Positions 22,313 to 33,206 of a stretch of 64,000 bases of DNA are shown here, in pieces. This DNA comes from Opeltia flavorubescens (lineage: Eukaryota; Ascomycota; Lecanoromycetes; Teloschistales; Teloschistaceae). Under the pieces are notes generated by a model. That model did no database searches and was not told the origin of the DNA. It worked only from the letters and a program-made list of their open reading frames with translations. A program made the translations under genes and the position numbers. Numbering within the stretch: position 1 is the first letter of the stretch; each line of letters opens with the position of its first letter. The DNA lies in NCBI GenBank assembly GCA_000442125.1, contig KE546981.1, forward strand, positions 1,156,741 to 1,220,740, read 5' to 3'.

Positions 22313-23206
22313 ATGCCTCCCTACACCACTTCAACCCTCACTCTCCCCTCTAAAATTGAGATCTTCTACCGCCACGCCGGCTCCTCCAACCTCCCCACCC
22401 TCCTCCTCCTCCACGGCTTCCCAACCTCCTCCCACCAATTCCGAAACCTAATCCCGATCCTCTCATCCTACTTCTACGTCATCGCCCCCGACCTCCCCGG
22501 CTTCGGCTTCACCACCGTCCCTGAAAATCTGAACTATAAATACACATTCTCTAAACTCACTGACACGATCGATGAATTCCTCTCCGCCATGACTATCAAG
22601 AAGTTCGCAATGTTCATCTTCGACTACGGCGCTCCTGTCGGACTGCGTCTTGCCTTGAAAAATCCGGATGCAGTGACGGGGATAGTAAGCCAGAATGGCA
22701 ACGCCTATGAAGAAGGTCTTGGGAAAGATTTCTGGGCGCCTGTGCGCGAGTACTGGGCTTCGAGTGAGGATTCTAAACCCGCATTCCGTGAAAAATTAGG
22801 GAACGAGTTTCTGGTCCTTAAGGCGACGAAATGGCAGTATGAAGCCGGGAATCCTAACCCTGGGAAGATTCAGCCCGAGGCGTATTTTCTTGATCAGGCG
22901 CTTCTGGAGAGAAAGGGGAATAAGGATGTACAGTTGGATTTGCTGTATGATTATCAGAGTAATGTGAAACTTTATCCGGAATTTCAGAAATGGTTGAGGG
23001 AGAGTAAAGTCCCTGTGCTGGCGATGTGGGGGAAGAACGATGTGATTTTTGTGCCCGAGGGGGCGGAGGCGTTTAGAAAGGATGTGCAGGAGGAGAGATT
23101 GGAAGTCAAGTTTGCGGATGGCGGACATTTTGCCCTGGAGGGGCAGGAGGACGTTTTCGCGGAGGCTATTGTGGGGTTTTTGGGGAGGTTTTGGGTGGAT
23201 AAATGA
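22313..23206 (+). CDS. alpha/beta hydrolase, haloalkane dehalogenase/epoxide hydrolase type
   Basis: Single exon, 297 aa from ATG 22313. The oxyanion segment is LLLHGFPTSSHQF (32-44), the loop YVIAPDLPGFGFT follows, and the nucleophile elbow FDYGAPVG makes the nucleophile Asp104 rather than serine. The acid is probably Asp243 (MWGKNDVIF) and the base His272 (DGGHFALE). An Asp nucleophile in a D-W/Y-G-A elbow is the mark of haloalkane dehalogenases and epoxide hydrolases, not of esterases. The cytosolic location is inferred from the lack of a signal peptide. The 5' part is strikingly C-rich in codon third positions, typical of well-used fungal genes. Substrate unknown. Confidence 0.88.
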   Translation: MPPYTTSTLTLPSKIEIFYRHAGSSNLPTLLLLHGFPTSSHQFRNLIPILSSYFYVIAPDLPGFGFTTVPENLNYKYTFSKLTDTIDEFLSAMTIKKFAMFIFDYGAPVGLRLALKNPDAVTGIVSQNGNAYEEGLGKDFWAPVREYWASSEDSKPAFREKLGNEFLVLKATKWQYEAGNPNPGKIQPEAYFLDQALLERKGNKDVQLDLLYDYQSNVKLYPEFQKWLRESKVPVLAMWGKNDVIFVPEGAEAFRKDVQEERLEVKFADGGHFALEGQEDVFAEAIVGFLGRFWVDK

Positions 23207-23780
23207 GATTTGACAGTGGTGGTGGATGGCGGAACCTAGATAGTATAGATTTACTCCATACGAAAGTCGTTCTTTAATAATAATATTTTCAGTCCATCGA
23301 TGTGATTGCTCATTTTATCCGTACCGTATCTACAGTTGTTTTGCTAGAGAATGTCGAACTTCTTTGTAAGCTCAGCTTTTGGTGGGGGTTGGCGGGCAGT
23401 CATTGACGAAGCCTTTGTATAGAAGTTGAGGTCGAAAACGGTTATTAGAAGAGTAGTGGAGATGGCAAAGAACGAATTGATACGGCTTGGCTTCAGTAAC
23501 CCATTGTTGCTCTTTTGAAGACTGTTGCTTAGAGCTGCCAAGTCCTACAGGTTTGACGCTCACACGAATTGCTAACAGTGGTGGGAATCTCGACTGTAGG
23601 TTTAATTAGCGCTTGCCATATTATGTAGGTGCACAATAATGTTTTTGCCGAGTGATTGTATACATTTTCGGCTGAGTAATCGGAATGGCTGCTCATCTTG
23701 TAGGCCTATCAGGTGTGCGTAGTAAATCAATGCTTCAGATGCTTGTTGAAGAAGATCAAGTAATCAGGCGCCTGAAGGGT
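23207..23780. other. intergenic, 0.6 kb
   Basis: 3' region of the hydrolase and of the decayed HET gene, which converge here. No gene seen. Confidence 0.5.
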
Positions 23781-24991
23781 TCATGCCTCCTGCTGCAGCT
23801 TTTGCTCATTTTTGAGATATCTCAACGCGTTGTCCGCGAAGGTGTCATCCCACAGCTCGATGTATATTCGTACGTCGAGTTTTGGGCCATCTTCCTCGGT
23901 CCAATAATGGATGTCGTCAGCCCCAACTCTTACAAAGAGGTTATGCGTCGTCTTTTTGAGATACATCTTGATATGCTTTTTGGTTCCGTCTTCCAAACGT
24001 ACCGTACAAGCAAGCCGAAACCTTGCTATATTTTCAGCTTCCCGGCAATCGATATCCATCTGTAAGCCATGATTTGTTATAGTGAACGGTGACTTGCCTG
24101 ATATAGCGCGAGGCTCCGCCTTGTTCCCCGGTACGCTTGCATCTTGACCAAATGCCGAAAAGCTGCTGGGGACGGCGCTAAGGTGTCAGAAGTAAGGCTT
24201 TTCAGGTCTATTTTGCAGGTCCAGGCAAAAATAGATTCATCGTACGACGATCGAATAAGCTCTTCCTGTAGTCTTCTGAATGATCTTGACCCTTCGCCGT
24301 AGAGTAAAGGTATGATGATCCGAGAAATGCCCATGAGACAGTATGCGATGTCTTCCGATCGAGTGGTGCTCCGGTTTGACGCCCAGGACATCCTAGTAGC
24401 GATACTTGTTCCGGCCTCGGGATTACATAAGTAGAATGCATTGATGATTGTGGTCTCACTAAGTTGCTACTTGAGAGATCTCTTGGTCCCAATGTACTTC
24501 CTCTCGCAATCGAAGAAAGCCAAGCGAGTTGGAGCCAGGAGTTCCTGCAGTGTCCAGCCCCTGGTGAACGACCTGCTATCTTTGAAAATCTTCCGGTCGT
24601 CTCTGGGGGTAGCCCCTCGTGACACGTCGGCCAGAAAAGCAAAGCAGAATTCTGCTTTGGAATAATTGCGATACATAGAATTGATAGCCTCGGAAAGCTC
24701 CGCGCTGCTCTTTTTATCGATACATCACGTATCAACCCAAGCATAGGTAATTGAAGCAGACATTCCGAAGTACTCATATCTATTGTGCATAGCGCCCACT
24801 ATCGCGCAGAATTTCTTGATCTTGCAGAATCCCGATTTTTGACGGATCGCGTCTGGGCGTGGCCATTTGTTGAACTCTTAGAACGATATCTCCTCGTTTC
24901 CTCAGGTATGTGAAAGTATGCCGAAGAAGGGAGCGCTTTCATCACTTATGAAATACTCTAGCTGGACTGTGTTGACGTTGATGAGCCACAT
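23781..24991 (-). pseudogene. decayed HET-domain gene (premature stops and a frameshift)
   Basis: From ATG 24991 the minus strand reads MWLINVNTVQLEYFISDE then FFGILSHT, the classic HET start. Further on it reads YAWVDT, KKSSAELSEAINSMYRNYS, then SRSFTRGWTLQELLAP, RMSWASNRSTTRSEDIAYCL, PLLYGEG and FTITNHGLQMDIDC. These are the expected HET blocks in the expected order. The frame is broken by TGA after SHT where the family has W, TAA after EISF where it has Q, TGA after WVDT where it has C, TAG after KRSLK, and a one-base deletion in an A4 run (24158-24161, plus strand). Three of the four stops fit C-to-T or G-to-A transitions. The C-terminal part ends at 23781. Introns do not explain the stops because coding continues in the same frame on both sides. 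Confidence 0.88.
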
Positions 24992-25273
24992 GACATCGTT
25001 ACTAGTAGATATGGTCCAAGACTTCTGTTGAAAGTATTACGATTAAAGAATGATAGGAAGTGCGATATATCAGATGAGACATGGATTCCATCGATTCTTC
25101 TCCCTGTAAAGATCTAAATGACGTAAGGATGACACTAGTGCTAAATCGGGCTACAGTGGTGTGCAGGTTCAAAGCCGCTACAAATCTTTCCGTTACCTTA
25201 ACTTTCAATCTTACTTGTATCATTGATCGGTTAATTCTTTCATCTTCTCGGACCATGAGTCTTGTCGCTTCGC

Positions 25274-27239
25274 TTACTCCTCCGGCTCTCGATGATCAAG
25301 TCGTCCTATATGGACCGGCGTGACTAGAGCCAACGCCACGAGAAATGCAAGAAGTATGAAGATAAAAGCGAGGCGTAGAGAATCTTCGTACGCATGCTGT
25401 ACCTGCGCAAGGTGAATGGGGTTCAAATCATTGATAGAATGCACCGACTTGCGGATAAGGTGGATGATCTAATTGATAGCATCAGGGAATTTCCTTGCAA
25501 ACAAACGAGCATACAACAGGTGATTACCTCTTCGCGGTTGTCTCCACTGACATACGCCTTCAAATAGCGCGGCAATGCAAATTGTACAAGCAGACTGCTT
25601 ATAGCGACCCCCATGACGGTGCCTAAACCTCGCCACAAGATTTGTGTGGTACTCATAACAGCTTGGTCTTCCTTGACGCTATGAGCCAGGTTAGCAACCG
25701 CAATTGCTGGGTTGGTGAGACCTGTCCCAGTTGTGGGAAAGAAGACGGCTATCGTAGCCCCTGCGACTGCCGCATGGCGTGGCAGCGCAGCCATCGCAAT
25801 ACTACCGGCCAACGATATCAGAGTCCCGATTATGATGAGTGGTTTTGGACGTCCTGTCGCGTTGATAATCAAACCCGATGCGACGCCGCAGAAGGTGTAT
25901 CCTATCGTCGGGGCCACTAGTCGAAAGCCAGACATCGAAGGTGAGTCTAAATTGACCACTTGGAAATAAAGAGGGGCGTTGAAGACCATCGCGTTGGCTC
26001 CCATGAAAGTGAAGAACTGGTGAAAGACCATGTTGCCTCGAGGTTTAGTGGCTAGCAATTTCAACGGCATGACAGGCTTCGGAGCCCGTCTTTCTACCCA
26101 TACCAGAGCCGATCCTGCAACGACAGACAGCACAAGGGCGACGGTGATGAAGGGATGAGACCAGGGAAGGATATTTCCCCCAAGGTTAAGGCCAAGAATA
26201 AGTAGTGACACGGCCGCCGTAAGAAGGAAGGATCCAGCCAGATCAAAGCTCCGGACAACCTTCCACCTTGACTTTGATGAGTCACTCTTCGCCAGGCGAG
26301 GTCCCAAGCCATGGGGTGTTACTATGACCGCTACGATCAAAATCACCAGGAGTGGTGGGACTTGAACCCCAAAGGTCCACCGCCATCCTAATGTATCGCA
26401 GAGGAAACCTCCAAATGCTGCTCCCATTGCTGCACCTGATCCCCACGCTAGGTTGACAAGCGCCTGGTAGAAGCCTCGAATACGCATTGGCACCAAGTCG
26501 TTTGTGAGGATCGCACCCATGGCAATAATGCCTCCTGCACCCAAGCCACAGAAAGCACGAGCCAAAATGAGGCTTTGCATCGACTGAGCCAGAGCGCACC
26601 ATATGTTCGTCAGGGTGAAAAGACTGAGCGAAAAGAAGTAGATCAATCGACGACCAAAGAAGTCCGAGAGCCTGGAGTAGAGCGGCTGAACGGCAAGGTA
26701 AGTGATGAAGAAGGCGGTCGAAAGCCACGACGCCGAGTCGGAGGCTTTGAAGTAGCTCGTGATGTTCGGATGGCTCGAAGCCATCATCGTACTGTCGAAA
26801 CAGGCGACCTGCCAGAATGTAAGTACGTTTGCGATGCGAAAAGAGTGTAGGTATGTACAAAATACTGAAGCAGGACTCCTGAATAGAGGACCCAGAATCG
26901 TTTCCTGCTGATACCACAGAGATACGGCGACCCTTTTCCTGCCGGTGGACTTGCGTAGCCATCTGGCTCGGAGCTGTCGTTGCTATATTGTTTTCCATCA
27001 GAAGGATAGCTGACTGTCTTGTCCAGCTGAGCCGTTGGACCTGGCCCTGGCCCGAGACCCTGCCCATCTACGAGGGCAGCGGCGTCGACCAAGACATTGC
27101 CTCCTTCACATTCATGTTCAGGGGAAGGGATCCTGGAGTGATGGCTCAGTAGCGGAGTCTCTTCATCAGTCATGTGCTTTGAGCCAAATCTGGGGTCTGA
27201 TTTGGAAAAAGTGGTCTCGTCGCGTCCATTTGATGACAT
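25274..27239 (-). CDS. MFS multidrug/amino-acid exporter, DHA2 (VBA-like) family
   Basis: Three exons: 27239-26859, 26808-25528, 25468-25274; 618 aa. Introns are GTACAT...GGCAG (50 nt) and GTAATC...ATTAG (59 nt). A hydrophilic N-terminus of about 110 residues contains DEETPLLSHHS, an acidic dileucine-like signal that often directs fungal transporters to the vacuole. Motif A between TM2 and TM3 is SRLSDFFGRR, and the GGIIAMGAILTNDLVPMRIRG segment is typical of 14-helix DHA2 drug:H+ antiporters and vacuolar basic amino acid transporters. About 14 hydrophobic helices are present. The C-terminus ends GRLDHREPEE. Substrate inferred only by family. It heads a run of four same-strand genes up to 33.2 kb. 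Confidence 0.9.
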
Positions 27240-28439
27240 GGTGAAAATAGCAATACTCGATGTAGCGCGAGCAGATGCTCAGGGAGAATGTTTGAGGTAA
27301 TTGTCTTTTCCATTTGGTGATGCCCGCAACCATGCAGGCAGGAGACGTCATGATGAAGACTCGCATGCGAGGGACAGAATTTTCCATGGGGACGATTTGG
27401 CGGCAACCCTCGGCCTCGCCGGGCCACCAATCCCTATTGGATCAATCTTTTTTGATTAACCACCAAGAGAAGGACGTGTAAGCTGAGCAACAAAACGGGA
27501 TGGAGTACGAAGCAGAAAGGAAAGGAAAAGATGCGGACTTCAATCCAGACACGCTGCACCAACGGATTTGAAGTGATATCATTGCGGCTGAATTGGATGT
27601 CAGATCTCTGGTCTGGATTCGGTCTTAGGCTTAGGGTTCATCGAATTATCTGCATGGCTTGCGTCAAAAACATGCAGTCTTACTGCCGTACGACCATGTC
27701 CGATGTCAAAATGTGGCTACTTTTCTCATTACGGCAAATCCGGATATTGATCCGATCAACTCATCTCGATCCTAGTCTATTTGTCTGGTATTGGTATCCT
27801 TCCGATCTAGCAATCCATGAATATGGAAATGGGGTCGAAAGGTTTCGCTATTTACAGCACCACATGTTGGTCGGTTTGAACGCGGAAATGGTCCGATCGT
27901 TGTCGCTTCTCGCAGTTATTCGGCTCTGACTGCTTGCGTTTATCATTTTTGGGATGATTCTGCACGTCAAAGGCTAGCGTTGGCTTTCTTTGTCTCTAGC
28001 CCGTCGCTTAAGCTGACTGAATAGAACGAAAAATGGTCTCTTCGTACTCTGGTTCAAAAGTTGCTTTGATGTCGATTACAGACTTTCGGATCTCCTAACC
28101 TCTTGCCTCCACCTTCTATACTGAAAAGGTACAAAACTATTACTCTACCCATGGTTGGGTTGCAGTCATGTTTTTATTACCTACTTATATTCCCATACCT
28201 CTCGGGGGCCGCAGCTATGGTTTTGTGTGTACAATTAGTCTTGAGCATTGGCCTGCCATGATCTCCTTGGACTATGGATATCATCTTGGCGCAGTCTCGC
28301 GGACAAGCTAAATATGCCTGCTCCTCCATAGTCCAGGGAGAAAGCGATATGGACATCAGTCTTGCCTCAGCATTTCCCTCAAGCGCGAATGTCTGAAATC
28401 GGAGGGTCGACGCTCATTCTTATACAGCCAAGTTGCCAT
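27240..28439. other. intergenic, 1.2 kb
   Basis: Between the two MFS genes. A 132-codon plus-strand frame at 27531-27929 has no recognisable motif and is rejected. Probably the promoter of the exporter and the 3' region of the permease. Confidence 0.5.
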
Positions 28440-30147
28440 TCAGATATGGTACCGCTTGATCTCTCTCCCTTCTGTTCTTTCTTTCTCGGCAGCGCGTCGA
28501 TTGAGCATATGGTAGGAAAGGTTCGTAAATATGCCGACGGTGACCCCAAAGGCCAAGATTCCCGTCGTAACCTTCCAAGCACGGTAGTACTCCGGGGCAT
28601 CGTCCTGCCGGAATATTTCTGTCAGAGATCAGTCACAGGGAGCCGCAGCGCGAGTTCCGGCACTCACGAGCTCCGTAGACCCCCGCTAGGTTCGCGGAGA
28701 TGATTATACAGGCCATGAAGATACTTCGTTCTGCCGGTGAAGTGGCGTTCAAGGATAACCAGGCGGAGTTGATTGGATGCCAGCATTGTGTGACTGCGAG
28801 GGCCATGATTAAGACGGCGAGGCGAGCACCCTTGTTTGACTTGATGGCGAGGAGATTCCCCAGGAGGAGGAGGAACCAGCATACTTGGCCTGCAAGGACA
28901 ACGAGGCCTCGTCGCTGCGTCTTGTCACTGAGAACAAAAAGTATTAGTATATGGTTATCGCAATAGAGTTTTCAACGGAGTCTTCACGGAGTCTTCACGG
29001 AGTCTTCACGAAATCTTTACTTACGCGATCCATCCCGTGATAGGCACAAGGCAAATCTGGATCCAAGTACCGATAGAAACATAGGCATTGGCATTGAGCC
29101 TGTCATAGCCAAGTCCTCGAATAAGACTGGGGGCGTACGTGTTAATTGCAGTCACGGGGCCAATGGTCGCAAGGCAGATGGTGAAGTGCTGCCACATCTT
29201 CCAATTTCCTAAAGCTTGGAGTAGATCGCTTCTTGAGATGCTGCGCTTTCTGGCAAGCTTGGCCGGGTCATCCAAGACCACACGGCGGGCGATGATATAC
29301 CGCTCGCGTTCGGTAAAGTAGTTGATTTTGGTGAATGGGTAGGAATTATCGCGGTGCTCGGGAAAGAAACATATTAGCAATATGCCGGTGAGGACAGTAT
29401 ACAGCCCCTCGAGAATGAACAGCCATTGCCATCCGGTGAGCCCGGCGATACCTCTCATGCGAAGGATGCCGAATGCCAACAAACCGCTGGAGCCCAGAGC
29501 AAAGAAATAACCCAAGAAGTAGTATGAGAAGCGAGCGCTGATCTCGTTGTTCTTATACCAGACGGTGATGATGTAAAGCGAAGCAGGAATAAAACCGGCC
29601 TCGCAGCTGCCGAGGAGGATGCGGGTCGCGAGAAATGCGGAAAGGCCATACTGGAAGGCCTGGAAGATGGAGACCATCGCCCACGCCATGATCTGACAGC
29701 TCAGCCACCAGAGAGGGCCGATGTAGAAGAGTACCATGTTGCTAGGGATCTAGCCAAATCAGCTCAGATCATAATCAACCAAGGGGTATAACTGTTACTC
29801 GCCTCAAGCAGCACGATACCAAGGTAGAGGAGTTGCTGGCCAACGTTGAATTGATCCTGGGTGATATCAACATCCTCGAGGAAGTTGTCGGTCAAGGCGT
29901 TACCACTGGCCGAACATTAGGGTCTTTCGAGACACGATGTGCCAACCCACATGTTGCCGCGATCAAGCTGAAGGCCGAGAAAGACGAGGATGAGAAGAGG
30001 CATCACGATGCAGTCGAGTTTGCGAACTACCTTTCTCTCCTCCTCGAGAGACCAGCCAGCCTCTCCGTCGCCAGCTTCGACGACACCTGACCTAGAACTC
30101 ATCGTATCCGACCTGTCTCCAAGAGACAAGAGGGGTTGTGATTGCAT
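28440..30147 (-). CDS. MFS permease, anion:cation symporter (Dal5/allantoate permease-like) family
   Basis: Five exons: 30147-29951, 29905-29803, 29749-29025, 28927-28668, 28618-28440; 487 aa with all phases closing. The pattern is typical of fungal ACS permeases: an acidic N-terminus, RKLDCIVMPLLILVFLGLQ (TM1), LDRGNIGNA, LTDNFLEDVDITQDQFN, then LLYLGIVLLEIPSNMVL and RILLGSCEAGFIPASLYII; helices 7-12 contain NTYAPSLIRGLGY and IISANLAGVYGAQIFRQDDA. The second intron begins GCGAGT, a GC-AG intron, and is needed to join VLLE to IPSN. ACS members import organic anions such as allantoate, nicotinate or pantothenate (family knowledge). An alternative ATG lies at 30102. It is adjacent to the sulfotransferase-like gene on the same strand. 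Confidence 0.92.
28976..29010. repeat. 11-bp tandem repeat, three copies, inside an intron
   Basis: The unit GGAGTCTTCAC occurs three times in a row. It lies within the third intron (29024-28928) of the ACS permease gene, just downstream of the donor. The intron is 97 nt, longer than its neighbours, as if it grew by this repeat. Confidence 0.85.
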
Positions 30148-30636
30148 CACAGCTGTAAATAAATTGAATGTCCTTCTCTACACCAATGCAGCGAAATCGC
30201 GGGGTTAAGGAATTGAGCGGGGGGGAGGGGGAGTTTACCATCGGATATCGCGCCGATCCAAAATGTGACAGCACGATCAGTTGAATGGCCCGTCCTTCCC
30301 CGCTTTAGACCCTGCACAAAGTGCATGGTATATGCACCTTAGCGACTGATATGCAGCTGCTACCGATGGGGGAAACGCAGGTACTAGCCTGTGCCCCACC
30401 CAACCGCTCATTCGTTGCCACTGACACCGTATTTGCTGATTGATGCTGGGACAACAGTCCCATGCAATGACAACTGCCAAATGGGCATCGATTCATACTT
30501 TGACTTTCTATTCCGAGCAAGGGTACTTCTCACCAGAATCTATAGACGACTGGAAGTCGCCATATTTGTTGGGACATGGCCTAAATTGGTCTACTCGTAT
30601 ATATGGCAACGTACCAATAATGAAAGCTTTGTTTTC

Positions 30637-31575
30637 CTATATCATAGCTATCAAGGTTACCGCAAGTGTACTGAACGTGAAAAATATGATCGCTGCTGTC
30701 GTGGCTCGTTGACCGATCACAACCCCCCATCTCTCCCAATACATGTTCTGGCGCAGCTGCACAAGAGATCTCGGTTCGTTCAGGTGAGGGAAGTCTACCG
30801 CGGGCACGGGAATCTGCAGAAAGCGACATAGCGGATCCCAGCCCTGACTAGGATGAAACTCGAGTAGCCTATCGCTTGGAACCACGCCACGGACCCTGCT
30901 GGCGTGTTTGTCAAAGTATTCAAGGAGCTCCGGATCAGCCGATGACATGTAAGCCGGTGTCTTGGGTGACATGATCGACCAAGTGCGGTTTAGGAGAGCC
31001 CACCAGGGCGCTATGAAGTCGCGGTCAAAGTAGGCAAGCAGAGCCCACGACGACCTCCAGCCGAGAATGACAAGAATTGACTCCCGTACAGACCGAAGCC
31101 ATGACTCCCTTGCGCGGGTAGTCAAGACGACCTTCGCATCAGGGTATGCGGCAATGAGTTCCTCGACAAAAAAGCAGCAGGGTTCATCAGAGACCGCCTA
31201 AGAATCAGCTTCCAGTCAGTGGCTGTGATAGCGGCAGGGGCGAGACGTGCGTACATCGTAGTCCCATAACATGTGATCAAAGGCTTGGCCTTGAAAGACT
31301 TTTCCGAGTCCATCGTACTTGGCCTGCAAAGCCTTCATCCACATCTGGAGATGGCCGTTGTTCTTGTTCGCCAGTACCTCGTTCCAATGATAAGATCGAA
31401 GACCCAAGACCTCAAGAGCAGCGCACATTGCTACATATCACTCTCTGATCAGATAGGGAGCCCGAGGTATGTTTCTGGACTCACAGGTTGTGCCCGTCCG
31501 TGGTAGCCCCAGAACGAGCAGCTTCATCGGTTTAGGTCGTGGCAGTACTGGGGTACGCTTGTCGTAGAACTCCAT
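30637..31575 (-). CDS. sulfotransferase-like P-loop protein with C-terminal membrane anchor
   Basis: Three exons: 31575-31485, 31430-31255, 31197-30637; 275 aa. The start is ATG 31575. The N-terminus reads MKLLVLGLPRTGTTSMCAAL (17-36), with a PAPS/P-loop-type PRTGTTS. Next come the substrate-side segments VFQGQAFDHMLWDYD and FFVEELIAAYPDAKVVLTTR, with the latter's ELI..YP.AKVVLT.R strand typical of the fungal Sulfotransfer_4 family (often mislabelled NAD-dependent epimerase). LEFHPSQGWDPLCRFLQIPV matches the C-terminal helix of the same family. A hydrophobic tail (AAIIFFTFSTLAVTLIAMI) suggests membrane anchoring. Real sulfotransfer is not proven for these fungal homologues. It lies between the ACS permease and the amidinotransferase, same strand. 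Confidence 0.85.
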
Positions 31576-32135
31576 TGAAAACTCTTCTTCATTCCAGATG
31601 TTGGAGAAAGCTACCTATTGCCGACGGTCATTTCCTTGAGCCTTTATGAAACCTTGGAATTTTGACTGGAGTATTGGCTGCACGTGGGCTGCAGCGGTAT
31701 ACTGAATTGGGCTTGGAGGAATGTACCGGTTGCCGCATGACAGAAAATGAGGTAATGGCCGGAACTGAAGGAACAGTCTGCATGTGCTGTGCGGTAGAAG
31801 ATCGATCAGGTAAACGCATGGCTACGTTCACTGTGTTGTAGAACTTGCCAACTGGATTGTCCCCCCTGTAATATGTGAGGAGACTCAAGCACGTGTTAGC
31901 TGTCACGTCCGACAGATACCGAACACGAGGCCCTGCATTCTGCAGCTGCCCGCTAGCTCCTCGTGTCGGACCGAGTTTCCACGCGAAAAGTTACATCTCG
32001 CGCAGGAACATGGGCGTCACAGTCGGAGGAACGAGTACAGGACTTCGGTAGTATTTACGTAATAATCTGGGCTTACATAAATTGACTTTTGGTAAATATT
32101 CTTCGTCCGACTCAATCCAATCACAATCGGCGGTC
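31576..32135. other. intergenic, 0.56 kb
   Basis: Promoter region of the sulfotransferase-like gene and 3' region of the amidinotransferase gene. No further gene seen. Confidence 0.5.
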
Positions 32136-33206
32136 TTATGGTAACCTGACCAGATCCGTCGTGGCACAATGGAATGATCCACCAATGCTGTTCACATGTT
32201 GGAAAGGCACCATGATGGCCTCGATCCCAAATTTCTCCTTCAGCCAAGCAGCAAATTCCACCTGCGCCGCTTCAACGAACACGTGTTTCTCATCCAGACT
32301 CAGCACATTGATCGCTAGCCAAGGCGAGCACATGAAGATTGGCGGGCTAGGAGGCAGTCGGGCCTTAGGTGTGAAGGGAAATGGATGGATTTCCCAGCCC
32401 CGAAAGCAGTCGTGCTGGCGGATAGCCTCCTCCGTCACCCGACCAGGCACGTATATCATCAGTCCACGTCGGAGTGGCGAAATAGTGGCATCGATGTGCC
32501 TCGTCGTTAGCCCTTCACTAGTTTTGAGGATTTCCACTCGATATCCCTGCGGCATGATGGCCTGCAAGTATTGAATTCCTTTCTCGTTGGTCACGTTGCT
32601 GATCTGGCCGATGATGGTCTTCCCAATGCGCATGAAATCAGCAGTGTCAAATGATGGCCGGCTGTTGTTGATGGCCCATCCACCGTTAGTGCTCTCGGTA
32701 CCGGTGCCGTTCATCTCATGGAGAAGACCGTTGTAGATTGTATCCTCGCCAATGATAGTCGGGGCTCGGTAGATCCTAGCAGAGCCGCTACGGCTAAGCT
32801 GGTCCAAAATGTCCTGGTAACCCAACTTCACTTCATTAAGGCGGCAGCGCCAGGGGAAACAAGACTCGATGAGTGTATTGCCGACGGTCATCAAAGCATC
32901 TCGGGGCATGGCACCAGTATAGCCGCCTGACTGCAACCAGTCCACCTCCTTGGGACGATAGACGCGAACTCCACGCTGCTCCAGGATGTGAGCGAAATTG
33001 TCGAGCTCTTCCTGGGCCTTTTCCAAGATTTCTGCTGGAAAGGGGTTTCCGGGCTTGAACTCATCGAGGTATTGCTCGTTCATAGTTGCCTTCATCATGT
33101 GTCGAGGTTCGGACGGGAAAGCCGAGTGCTCTGCTCGCCCCACAATGACGGCCTTCAAAGGAGACCACTCATCATCTGCTGAGATAAGGGGTGTTTTNCC
33201 TGCCAT
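32136..33206 (-). CDS. arginine:glycine amidinotransferase-like enzyme
   Basis: Single exon, 356 aa, ATG 33206. The N at 33198 is in a GGN codon, so residue 3 is glycine whatever the base. The three catalytic blocks of the AGAT family are present and in order: RPSFDTADFMRIGKTII (Asp187), RHIDATISPLRRGLMIY (His237) and IGGSFHCATTDL (Cys347), the Cys-His-Asp set for amidino transfer from arginine to an amine through an amidino-cysteine intermediate. EWSPLKAVIVGRAE at the start and VTNEKGIQYLQ after the Asp block also match. Its length fits family members without the mitochondrial presequence, and none is seen here. The acceptor is unknown: creatine-type, or a guanidino natural product as with the cyanobacterial homologues. 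Next to transporter and sulfotransferase genes. Confidence 0.9.
   Translation of the reverse strand: MAXKTPLISADDEWSPLKAVIVGRAEHSAFPSEPRHMMKATMNEQYLDEFKPGNPFPAEILEKAQEELDNFAHILEQRGVRVYRPKEVDWLQSGGYTGAMPRDALMTVGNTLIESCFPWRCRLNEVKLGYQDILDQLSRSGSARIYRAPTIIGEDTIYNGLLHEMNGTGTESTNGGWAINNSRPSFDTADFMRIGKTIIGQISNVTNEKGIQYLQAIMPQGYRVEILKTSEGLTTRHIDATISPLRRGLMIYVPGRVTEEAIRQHDCFRGWEIHPFPFTPKARLPPSPPIFMCSPWLAINVLSLDEKHVFVEAAQVEFAAWLKEKFGIEAIMVPFQHVNSIGGSFHCATTDLVRLP

Noticed and set aside
23781-24991. Intact multi-intron HET gene
   Set aside because: Stops fall inside conserved blocks with coding resuming in the same frame, so introns would delete conserved residues.
27531-27929. 132-codon plus-strand frame
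   Set aside because: No motif, no signal peptide and no compatible intron; treated as chance.
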